Positions 1 to 5,748 of a stretch of 6,513 bases of DNA are shown here, piece after piece. Position 1 is the stretch's first letter. Each line of letters begins with the position of its first letter. Below the pieces are notes generated by a model. It was not told the DNA's origin and made no database searches. It worked only from the letters and a program-made list of their open reading frames with translations. The DNA comes from Anaerolineae bacterium (GTDB lineage Bacteria > Chloroflexota > Anaerolineae > Anaerolineales > Villigracilaceae): positions 1,767 to 8,279 of the forward strand of contig PMLN01000328.1 in assembly GCA_003158885.1 (NCBI GenBank), in the 5' to 3' direction. The position numbers and the translations under genes were made by a program.

Positions 1-1584
1 ACCCGCGAACGAATTGAACGCGGCGGCTTGAACATCATCACCACGCTCGACTATGCTTTACAAAGCCAGGCGGCCTGCGTCACGCTGGCTTATGCTCATC
101 GTCTGGCGAACATACCCGATCCGGGCACACCGTGTAACGCCGCGCAACTGCTCCCATCCCTGCCGCCGGGGACTGTTCTTGAAGAACCCTCTGCCAGCGC
201 CATGGTTACCGATCCGGGATCCGGTCAAATCCTCGCGGCGGTAGGTGAAACACTGCGAGGCGCTGAGACCGCCTATTTGACGCCACACGATCCCGGGTCG
301 CTGATGGAACCCTTTATCTATCTAACTGCCTTTACGCGCGGCATGAGTCCGGCATCCCTCGTATGGGATATTCCATCCACAAGCACCGCACAAAATTTCG
401 ATGGGAAATTTCACGGTCCCATTCGCGCACGCGTCGCGCTGGCCAATGATTACCTCGTTCCTGCAACCGCCATCACAGATCAAATGGGCAACGATGCCAT
501 CCATCGAACCGAATCCTCCTTTGGGCTGGATGGCAATACTTTTACATTGCAGGATATGGCTTCCGCTTACGGCATCTTTGCCGAACAAGGCGTGCGGTAT
601 GGTCAACCCGGGCTGATCACCGTAGTACGCGTCGAAGGGCTGGATCATTCCGTTTGGATGGATCAAAGCAACTCGCAGGCCCAACCGGTGACCACGCCGC
701 AACTGGCTTATCTCATCAATAACATCCTGAGCGATGAAAGCGCGCGCTGGCCCGGACTCGGGCATCCGAATTCATCGGAGATCGGACAGATCGCGGCCAT
801 GAAATATGGACAGACAGCCGATGGCCGGGATTTGTGGACGATTGGCTACACCCCTGCACGGTTGGTCGCCGTGTGGACGGCCACTCATGCACCTGATTCG
901 CCGCGTCTTTCGCCGCAACTTTCCATCGGTCTTTGGAGCGCGTTGATGCAAACAGCCTCCCAATCGCTTCCGCCACAGGGCTGGTCCATACCTGCGGGAA
1001 TTACAACGATGAACGTATGCGATCCATCCGGTTTATTGCCCACCAAAGACTGCCCCTCCATCGTCAGTGAGGTCTTCTTGAACGGCAACGAGCCGGTTCA
1101 ATCGGATAACTTGTATCGAACCTTCGCCGTCAATCGCGAGACCGGTTACCTTGCAACGGTATTCACGCCGCGGCAATTGATCGAAGATAAAGTGTTCATG
1201 ATGATCCCGCCGGAAGCGCAAAGCTGGGCAAAATCCGCCAATGTGGAAATTGCACCCACCTCGTACGACGCCATCCAGCCCGCCCAGGTCAACCCAAATG
1301 TAAATATCACCGCGCCCGCATTGTTCGCAGAAGTGAATGGGCAGGTGCAAATCAAAGGCACGGCCGCCGGCCCAGACTTCGAGCGTTATCGCGTGCTGGT
1401 CGGTCAGGGGATTGATCCGCAAAATTGGATCCAAATCGGAAGCGACTCAACCACGCCGATCACGGATGGCCTGCTCGCAACCTGGGATGCAACCAATTTG
1501 AGCGGATTGTATGCCGTACAATTGCAAGTCGTCCGCACAGATCAGCGCGTGGATACGGCCACGATCCAAGTGACGATAAAATAA
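1..1584 (+). CDS. Class A penicillin-binding protein-like, 3' part, with degenerate transpeptidase motifs
   Basis: The reading frame is open from base 1, so the gene starts upstream; 527 residues are visible. The TTG at 28 lies inside the conserved linker GGLNIITTLD that joins the glycosyltransferase (GT51) and transpeptidase domains of class A PBPs, so it is not a start. Intact relatives polymerise and cross-link peptidoglycan outside the membrane. Numbering from the first visible codon, the transpeptidase domain spans about 60-330. The SxxK site reads SLME (100-103), the SxN site reads DYL (150-152) and the KTG site reads KYG (268-270). The nucleophile serine remains but the general-base lysine is glutamate. 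Around residues 338-405 is the PBP region with a Cys pair (C340, C351), NGNEP and NRETGYLATVFTP; a beta-rich C-terminal domain fills about 430-527. The best reading is a glycosyltransferase with a catalytically dead transpeptidase domain, or a decaying paralogue. The open frame argues against a pseudogene. Confidence 0.85.
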   Translation, partial: TRERIERGGLNIITTLDYALQSQAACVTLAYAHRLANIPDPGTPCNAAQLLPSLPPGTVLEEPSASAMVTDPGSGQILAAVGETLRGAETAYLTPHDPGSLMEPFIYLTAFTRGMSPASLVWDIPSTSTAQNFDGKFHGPIRARVALANDYLVPATAITDQMGNDAIHRTESSFGLDGNTFTLQDMASAYGIFAEQGVRYGQPGLITVVRVEGLDHSVWMDQSNSQAQPVTTPQLAYLINNILSDESARWPGLGHPNSSEIGQIAAMKYGQTADGRDLWTIGYTPARLVAVWTATHAPDSPRLSPQLSIGLWSALMQTASQSLPPQGWSIPAGITTMNVCDPSGLLPTKDCPSIVSEVFLNGNEPVQSDNLYRTFAVNRETGYLATVFTPRQLIEDKVFMMIPPEAQSWAKSANVEIAPTSYDAIQPAQVNPNVNITAPALFAEVNGQVQIKGTAAGPDFERYRVLVGQGIDPQNWIQIGSDSTTPITDGLLATWDATNLSGLYAVQLQVVRTDQRVDTATIQVTIK

Positions 1585-1954
1585 TTCCGCCAGCGCTTGC
1601 AGGGTAATTCAAAATTGTTTGGTGAGTATCCCTTTACAATATGTATATGCTTCAGGTGTGTCTACATCGGGTAACCAATAGAACTTCCTAGGTTATGGCG
1701 TGATGACAATGGATAATTCCCTAAACTTTTAGATCAGGCTTCAACCAAATGGTCACATTTAGTGCGATTCCGAAAGGCAATGCCAAGGTCAGTCATGTAA
1801 AGATCGCTGAGGCTGTTAGCCAGATCAAAACTGATGCAAATGTCTTTTCGAGCAGAGCGGATGCTCATCCGGCTAGTCCACCAAAATGTGCGCCTCCCGG
1901 TGGCGCATATTCACGGTTTATTTCTGACAAGGCTTGACTATTCTTGAATATCCT
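1585..1954. other. Convergent intergenic region, no gene supported
   Basis: This 370-bp stretch separates the PBP gene from the end of the minus-strand operon. I see no RNA gene, no insertion-sequence ends and no convincing coding frame. The base composition is visibly more A/T-rich just after the PBP stop. The only structures noted are a short inverted repeat CGGATG-CT-CATCCG at 1858-1871 and the stronger hairpin at 1886-1910. No T-tract terminator is evident directly after the PBP stop codon. Confidence 0.6.
1886..1910 (-). terminator. Hairpin, possible operon terminator
   Basis: Arms 1886-1894 and 1902-1910 pair over nine positions, with one G-U wobble, around a 7-nt loop. Read on the minus strand, the right-hand side of the hairpin runs directly into TTTTGG, and the structure lies 45 nt past the stop codon of the last operon gene. 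The T-tract is short, so termination may be weak or Rho-assisted. The plus-strand side has no T-tract, so it is a poorer terminator for the PBP gene. Confidence 0.45.
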
Positions 1955-2323
1955 TTATTCCGGCTTATCTTTTAACTTTGCATCTAATGTATTCCATACG
2001 CCGCTTGCGAGGGTGCTTCCACTTTTACGGCGCAGATTAACTTTATAAATGGCTCTTTCGCGTTCACCAAGGCGGATAAGCCAAGCTTGGCCGGTCAAGG
2101 TATCGAGCGCATCATCAAGCTCCTTGTGTGCAAGCCGCTCTGAGTCGGGGAATGAAGCGACAGCGTTTGTTATCTCGGAATACCCCAATTGAATCTCGCG
2201 CAACATCAAGCGCATGATTTTGCGCAACGCGGGCGGCAGGTCAGCCAGATCGAGAGCGGTGATTCCGCCTTCGCTTTGTTTATCTTCAATCTGTTTTTGT
2301 AACCGATCAAATACACCGGGCAT
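1955..2323 (-). CDS. Small winged-helix-like protein, conserved hypothetical
   Basis: This is a 122-residue soluble protein and the last gene of the operon. It starts at ATG 2323 with a GAGG ribosome-binding site (2329-2332) five bases upstream, 15 nt after the preceding stop. An N-terminal helix (1-16) is followed by LPPALRKIMRLMLRE (29-43), a second helical segment (48-57), a likely recognition-type helix (64-78) and a strand-turn-strand wing WLIRLGERERAIYKVNL (81-97). This order fits a winged-helix domain, though I infer it from pattern only, and it could serve protein rather than DNA binding. After a basic RRKSG stretch the tail STLASGVWNTLDAKLK (103-118) closely resembles the tail of the PrsW protein in the same operon. 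Similar proteins are, from memory, common in Anaerolineae. No enzymatic function can be assigned. Confidence 0.85.
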   Translation of the reverse strand: MPGVFDRLQKQIEDKQSEGGITALDLADLPPALRKIMRLMLREIQLGYSEITNAVASFPDSERLAHKELDDALDTLTGQAWLIRLGERERAIYKVNLRRKSGSTLASGVWNTLDAKLKDKPE

Positions 2324-2328
2324 GGTTG

Positions 2329-2332
2329 CCTC
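2329..2332 (-). promoter_or_regulatory. Ribosome binding site of the winged-helix-like gene
   Basis: GAGG on the minus strand, five bases before ATG 2323. It fixes that start and lies in the 15-nt gap after the zinc-finger gene. Confidence 0.6.
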
Positions 2333-2338
2333 GCTTCG

Positions 2339-2551
2339 CTAATATAATTCGGGCATGGCAATGGGTTCGGGCTGTGGTTCACATTCGCCGCACCAAATCA
2401 CATTGGCGACAGCCAGTGCTTTGGGAGTGTTGTTCGCACCTACATAGATGGCAAGGAACGAGGACATGGGCTTGTAATGATCCTTGCATACAAACCGTCC
2501 GCAAAACGTACAGCAGGCACGCGCATCTTCCTCACAATACCAGCATTTCAT
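2339..2551 (-). CDS. Small cysteine-rich zinc-finger protein (B-box/DUF2180-like)
   Basis: A 70-residue protein that starts at ATG 2551, nine bases after the ATPase stop codon. The N-terminus MKCWYCEEDARACCTFCG carries C3, C6, C13, C14 and C17, followed by C22 and H25 in the pattern C-x4-C-x2-H, and a separate knuckle C54-G-E-C57 near the C-terminus. The set is large enough for two zinc sites. The pattern resembles short B-box or DUF2180-type zinc-binding proteins, which usually act as protein-interaction modules. The middle (31-53) is apolar but too short and irregular for a confident membrane span. Its place between the ATPase and the winged-helix-like gene suggests an adaptor role in the same complex; that is inference. 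Confidence 0.85.
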   Translation of the reverse strand: MKCWYCEEDARACCTFCGRFVCKDHYKPMSSFLAIYVGANNTPKALAVANVIWCGECEPQPEPIAMPELY

Positions 2552-2557
2552 ATTCGG

Positions 2558-2562
2558 CTCCT
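2558..2562 (-). promoter_or_regulatory. Ribosome binding site of the zinc-finger gene
   Basis: AGGAG on the minus strand, six bases before ATG 2551. It overlaps the TAG stop codon of the upstream ATPase gene (TAGGAG), so translation of the two genes is probably coupled. Confidence 0.75.
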
Positions 2563-3346
2563 ACTTGACTGCCAGGATCACATCGGCGACACCTCGTAAC
2601 GCTTTTGACCAATCGTGATCGGGATATCGCAATGAGAATAAGTCTTTGCTTGCATTATCTGCCAGATCGAAGCTCAGAGGCAGAACACCTGCGACGGACG
2701 CTTTGAATGTGTCCTCGATTTGCTTTTTGATATTGTTAAAATCATATTTGGGAACAGCTTTGTTCACCATCAAAATCAAATTTGGGACATCCAGCGAACG
2801 GGCAATATCCACTGTCACTGCCGTGCCTTGCAAATCTTGATTATCAGGACGCAGGATGATGATCAACACATCGGAGATGGCGATGGAAAGCAAAGTCTCT
2901 TCATTCAATCCGGGGTGGGTGTCTATGAAAAGATAATCGAGATTGAGTTCCTTTAGGATGGTTTGAAAGCCCTCATTCAACCGATTGACATCATAGCCTT
3001 CACGGATGATCTGGCTGATTTCGCGCCCGCGAATGGAACAGGGAAAAAGCCATAGATTCTTTCCCGCAAGTTTTGCGCGTCCTTCCGCGTCAATGGCTTT
3101 TTCGCCGATATTAAATGCCACTTCACTGATGGCGCATTTCCCATGCAGGAAATCATTCAGCGTCTTTCCCATTTTATTTTCATCAAGACCAAACAATACG
3201 TGAATGCCCGGCGATTGGATATCGGTATCCACTACACCGACGCGTTTCCCCGCCAATGCGACAAGCGCCGCGAGATTTGCGGCCGTGTTCGATTTTCCGG
3301 TCCCGCCCCTGAATGAATGAATGGATATGATCTTACCACTGCTCAT
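2561..3346 (-). CDS. MinD/ParA-family deviant Walker A ATPase
   Basis: A 261-residue P-loop ATPase. The start is set at ATG 3346 because GGAGG lies four bases upstream; an in-frame GTG at 3361 overlaps the previous stop by 4 nt and would add five residues. Key positions are the P-loop FRGGTGKSN (12-20), the switch I motif VVDTD (D40, D42), the Walker B/switch II motif LFIDTHPG (139-146), RPDNQDLQG (166-174) and the base-recognition segment VNKA (194-197). Family members dimerise on ATP and position cellular cargo on membrane or nucleoid, or act as switches in complexes. The signature lysine of KGGxGK[TS] is arginine here (R13). There is no classical MinD amphipathic tail, although the C-terminal RGVADVILAVK could be weakly amphipathic. 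No ParB or MinE gene is nearby, so cell division or plasmid partition is unlikely. The adjacent cyclic-nucleotide-binding protein is the most likely partner. Confidence 0.9.
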   Translation of the reverse strand: MSSGKIISIHSFRGGTGKSNTAANLAALVALAGKRVGVVDTDIQSPGIHVLFGLDENKMGKTLNDFLHGKCAISEVAFNIGEKAIDAEGRAKLAGKNLWLFPCSIRGREISQIIREGYDVNRLNEGFQTILKELNLDYLFIDTHPGLNEETLLSIAISDVLIIILRPDNQDLQGTAVTVDIARSLDVPNLILMVNKAVPKYDFNNIKKQIEDTFKASVAGVLPLSFDLADNASKDLFSLRYPDHDWSKALRGVADVILAVK

Positions 3347-3350
3347 AGAA

Positions 3351-3355
3351 CCTCC
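3351..3355 (-). promoter_or_regulatory. Ribosome binding site deciding the ATPase start
   Basis: GGAGG on the minus strand, four bases before ATG 3346, just after the TGA (3358-3360) of the upstream gene. It lies downstream of the alternative GTG at 3361, which favours the ATG. Confidence 0.7.
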
Positions 3356-3357
3356 GC

Positions 3358-4110
3358 TCACTTTTCATTTTGTTGTTGTGCAGCGCGTTGCGCTCGCAGT
3401 TTTTTTGCTTGCTCTTTCAAGTCAGCATAGAAATCAGTGCTGGTGATTTCCTCGAATTCCTGCCTGCGGCGGGTTTCGTCAATTTGCAATATCAAATTTT
3501 CAACCTGCTTCTTTAATTGATCCTCGCGGTCTTTAACATTGTGTACCATTTGAAAGAACGCGGACAGCAATTGGCTTGCCTTGTCTTCATCGGTGCCTTC
3601 AGCCTGGCTCATAGTTAAAGTATTTTCAATGAACGAATAATCTCCCGCACTGATCTTTTGACTCCATTCAATCGCTTTTTGAATATAGGTTGTCGAGAAT
3701 CGTAGACGCGAGGAAAAACTTCGGATGAGTTCCATCGCAAGGTCGGGACGCTGATCGAGTATCTCGTAAAACGCATCCTGCTTCAATTCCAACACTTCGG
3801 CATCTGAAGAAGCGATCACTGTTGCAGAGCGCGGCGCTTGATCCAACAATGCCATTTCCCCAATGGTTTCGCCAGGGCCGGTTTGATTGATTGCCAGTTC
3901 ATTGCCATTAGCGTCTTCAGCGACAATTTTGAACCATCCCTGAACGATCATAAAAAGGGAATCGCCAACATCGCCTCGGCGCATCAAGACAGCATCTTTG
4001 GCGAGCTTACGTTTTGTGGCTTTTCGTCCCAGTTCAATCAAGACTTTGTCCGGAAGACCGCGAAAGAGAAAAGATTTTTTTAATTGCGAGATGATGGTTT
4101 CGTCTGACAT
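3358..4110 (-). CDS. Cyclic-nucleotide-binding domain protein with coiled-coil tail, no HTH
   Basis: A 250-residue soluble protein. ATG 4110 is chosen: it is 5 nt after the PrsW stop and the protein then begins MSDETIISQLKKSFLFRGLP, as expected for this domain. An in-frame GTG at 4158 would overlap PrsW by 43 nt. No Shine-Dalgarno is visible, so translation probably depends on reinitiation after PrsW. Residues 10-125 are a CRP/PKA-type cyclic-nucleotide-binding beta-barrel whose phosphate-binding cassette IGEMALLDQAPRSATV (83-98) keeps E85, R94 and S95, so real cAMP or cGMP binding is plausible. A long helix follows (about 126-145), then a helical region and a charged coiled-coil-like tail (185-250). 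There is no helix-turn-helix, so it is not a CRP/FNR-type transcription factor. Next to a MinD-like ATPase it may act as a ligand-controlled scaffold or localisation factor. Confidence 0.9.
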   Translation of the reverse strand: MSDETIISQLKKSFLFRGLPDKVLIELGRKATKRKLAKDAVLMRRGDVGDSLFMIVQGWFKIVAEDANGNELAINQTGPGETIGEMALLDQAPRSATVIASSDAEVLELKQDAFYEILDQRPDLAMELIRSFSSRLRFSTTYIQKAIEWSQKISAGDYSFIENTLTMSQAEGTDEDKASQLLSAFFQMVHNVKDREDQLKKQVENLILQIDETRRRQEFEEITSTDFYADLKEQAKKLRAQRAAQQQNEK

Positions 4111-4115
4111 ATTTT

Positions 4116-5204
4116 TTATTGATCGGTCGGTTTCACACGCTGATCGAGAGTTTTCCACAAACCCGTACCTGCAAGGCTTTTGTCAGTGGAAGCCAGTCGC
4201 CGTTGGAGAAGATCATAAATAGGGCTTTGAGTTTCAGGAAAGATATTGCGAAGATATAACATGCAATATGCGCCAACCGCGCGGCGCGCTTCATCCATTT
4301 CGAGGCGCAGTTCTTCGATTTGATTTTGCGCGGCGAGGCGCATTTTTTCATCCTGAAGTTTTTCAACGGTCTTTCTTAGGATGCCGAGGCGGGCTTGCAT
4401 CAAAAGGAATTCTTCAATCTGCGAGGCTTTTTGCGGACCGAATCGTTGAGCCAGCGGCGCCAGAATATCATCCACCTTGTTGATGCGTTGAACGATCGCC
4501 GCCTCGCCTGATGTAACGCCGTCGGTCATTCCGAGTTTTTCTTCAATCCAGGATTTCTCCTCTTTCAATCCGCGGAAAACTGCAAAAACAATAATTCCAA
4601 TTCCAATGAAACTCAAAATAAAAGCAAAGATCAGGATGGTATTATCCGAAACAATATTATTGAATGTGGAATGCATGGCAAAAGCGCAAAGCCATCCACC
4701 GAGCGGAAAAAGAAATCGCAACCGCGATTTTTCAAGCCGCCAGATACCCAGCGAAATTCCAATCAAAGCACTGCCTGTTGCGTGAATAAGATTGGTGGAA
4801 AGCACACGCGAGATCGCCAGTGAGATTGCGATGGATGAATTGCCAAGCACATATTCATAATTTTCGAAGATAGCAAAACCTATGCCACAGGCAAAGCCAT
4901 AAATAGCGCCATCCACAAAGTAAGTAAATTTTGGCCGGCGTACCAGATAGAAGAGGAAGAGACCTTTGAGAGTCTCTTCTGCAAGCGGGGCGGAGAAGCG
5001 GATTAGAAAATCCTCGCTAAAAACTTTGTTGTTGACCAGGATGCTGTTAAGCAGAAATGCCAAAAAATAGGCGAGTGCTCCCCATGTAATGCAAAAAAAA
5101 ATAGAATGAAAAGAGCCTGTATGGTACATATCCATAATGTACACCACATACAGGAATAATAGGGGTATCAAGGTGGCGATTATTAAAGCAATCGCAGAAG
5201 CCAT
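4116..5204 (-). CDS. prsW: PrsW-family intramembrane protease with long cytosolic tail
   Basis: A 362-residue membrane protein. ATG 5204 is chosen because the protein then opens with the family's first membrane span (MASAIALIIATLIPLLFLYV); the TTG at 5354 lies within the previous gene and adds 50 atypical residues. Family hallmarks are all present: EETLK (E76, E77, K80), FENYEY (113-118), the histidine in HATGSALIG (H141) and HSTFNN (H178, N182). About eight hydrophobic segments cover 3-210. B. subtilis PrsW makes the first cut in the membrane anti-sigma factor RsiW, which releases SigW; the sigma and anti-sigma genes just upstream fit this role. Residues 211-362 form a hydrophilic tail with a probable coiled coil (260-310) that B. 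subtilis PrsW (218 aa) lacks. The tail ends in SLAGTGLWKTLDQRVK (343-358), matching the last gene of the operon. Confidence 0.88.
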   Translation of the reverse strand: MASAIALIIATLIPLLFLYVVYIMDMYHTGSFHSIFFCITWGALAYFLAFLLNSILVNNKVFSEDFLIRFSAPLAEETLKGLFLFYLVRRPKFTYFVDGAIYGFACGIGFAIFENYEYVLGNSSIAISLAISRVLSTNLIHATGSALIGISLGIWRLEKSRLRFLFPLGGWLCAFAMHSTFNNIVSDNTILIFAFILSFIGIGIIVFAVFRGLKEEKSWIEEKLGMTDGVTSGEAAIVQRINKVDDILAPLAQRFGPQKASQIEEFLLMQARLGILRKTVEKLQDEKMRLAAQNQIEELRLEMDEARRAVGAYCMLYLRNIFPETQSPIYDLLQRRLASTDKSLAGTGLWKTLDQRVKPTDQ

Positions 5205-5286
5205 AATGAAATCATACCGTATTTGAGCAAGAGCAACAATAGCAATTCCTGCTTCCCGGTTTGGACGCAAATTACGGTTTTTCGGA
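5205..5286 (-). promoter_or_regulatory. Possible structured leader before prsW
   Basis: This 82-nt gap is the only sizeable gap inside the operon. On the minus strand ACCGTAATTTG (5268-5278) can pair with CAAATACGGT (5216-5225) over ten base pairs with one bulged A, enclosing 42 nt that contain a smaller AGCA/TGCT hairpin. The lower arm ends 11 nt before ATG 5204, where no good Shine-Dalgarno is visible. The fold could tune protease synthesis relative to the sigma factor. It is a candidate only. Confidence 0.3.
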
Positions 5287-5748
5287 CTATTTGCGACGTG
5301 CCAGCCAAAACCCCAGAAGAAGAACAGCACCAACAAGGATAACGAGCAGACCAATACTTTGTGAATGAAGTCCTGCGCTGGCTTGCATACTGCCGCTTCC
5401 TGTTATAAAGGAAGGAATCATCAATAAGATAGCGATGAGAATGGCGCTAACAGCCACAGCCAACCCGATGCGCTGAAACATTTGCTGGGACCGCCAAATA
5501 ACCGGGCGCGAGGGAGCCTCGATTTTCTGTTGTCGGATTTTGAAATCGAACAGCATTCGCTTTCTGGTATTGTTGTCCATGGATTGTGGAGGAAAAGCTT
5601 GATTCAGGCGCAAAATCGTTTCTTCGAGGCTGCGCAACTCCCGGTCAGAAGAAGAGGCGGGCACAGAAGTCTTTCCGTCCAAAACGCGGTCCGCAAAATC
5701 GGATATCGCTTCTTCCGGGTTTGGGGTTGGTTTTATGGATTTAGTCAT
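5287..5748 (-). CDS. Two-span membrane protein, probable anti-sigma factor
   Basis: A 153-residue protein whose ATG overlaps the sigma-factor stop as ATGA (5745-5748), so the two are translationally coupled. Residues 1-90 are hydrophilic and helical, with EEAISDFADRVLDGK (12-26) and a LRSLEETILRLNQAF helix (38-52), which resembles, from memory, N-terminal parts of putative Chloroflexota anti-sigma factors. Two membrane spans follow at about 94-115 and 131-150, joined by a short loop of about 15 residues; the protein ends in RRK. Both ends should be cytosolic, leaving the N-terminal region to hold the sigma factor at the membrane. There is no cysteine, so no zinc anti-sigma (ZAS) motif. The call rests mainly on position next to an ECF sigma factor and a PrsW protease, for which this protein is the obvious substrate. 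Confidence 0.75.
   Translation of the reverse strand: MTKSIKPTPNPEEAISDFADRVLDGKTSVPASSSDRELRSLEETILRLNQAFPPQSMDNNTRKRMLFDFKIRQQKIEAPSRPVIWRSQQMFQRIGLAVAVSAILIAILLMIPSFITGSGSMQASAGLHSQSIGLLVILVGAVLLLGFWLARRK

Noticed and set aside
1671..1695. TAACC...GGTTA inverted repeat after the PBP gene
   Set aside because: Five-base arms separated by about 14 nt with no T-tract are expected by chance and do not make a terminator.
1749..1937. Plus-strand 62-codon open frame in the convergent gap
   Set aside because: It has no ribosome-binding site, no recognisable motif and low-complexity composition, and its 3' end runs through the 1886-1910 hairpin.
2561..3346. Chromosome partition ParA or cell-division MinD
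   Set aside because: No ParB, parS-like repeats, MinC or MinE are in the window, and the classical MinD membrane-targeting tail is missing, so only the family name is supported.
4112..4117. Six-A run at the PrsW stop as a possible slippage site giving a PrsW-cNMP fusion
   Set aside because: The run covers only the last two bases of the stop codon and what follows, and there is no proper slippery heptamer or clear downstream stimulator; simple termination-reinitiation explains the spacing.
4111..4158. Longer cyclic-nucleotide-binding protein starting at GTG 4158
   Set aside because: It overlaps the conserved end of PrsW and adds 16 residues unlike the family; ATG 4110 sits 5 nt after the PrsW stop.
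5205..5354. Longer PrsW starting at TTG 5354
   Set aside because: It would overlap the anti-sigma gene by 68 nt, and the extra 50 residues are a frame-shifted reading of that gene's hydrophobic end plus the gap. The family's first membrane span begins right at ATG 5204.
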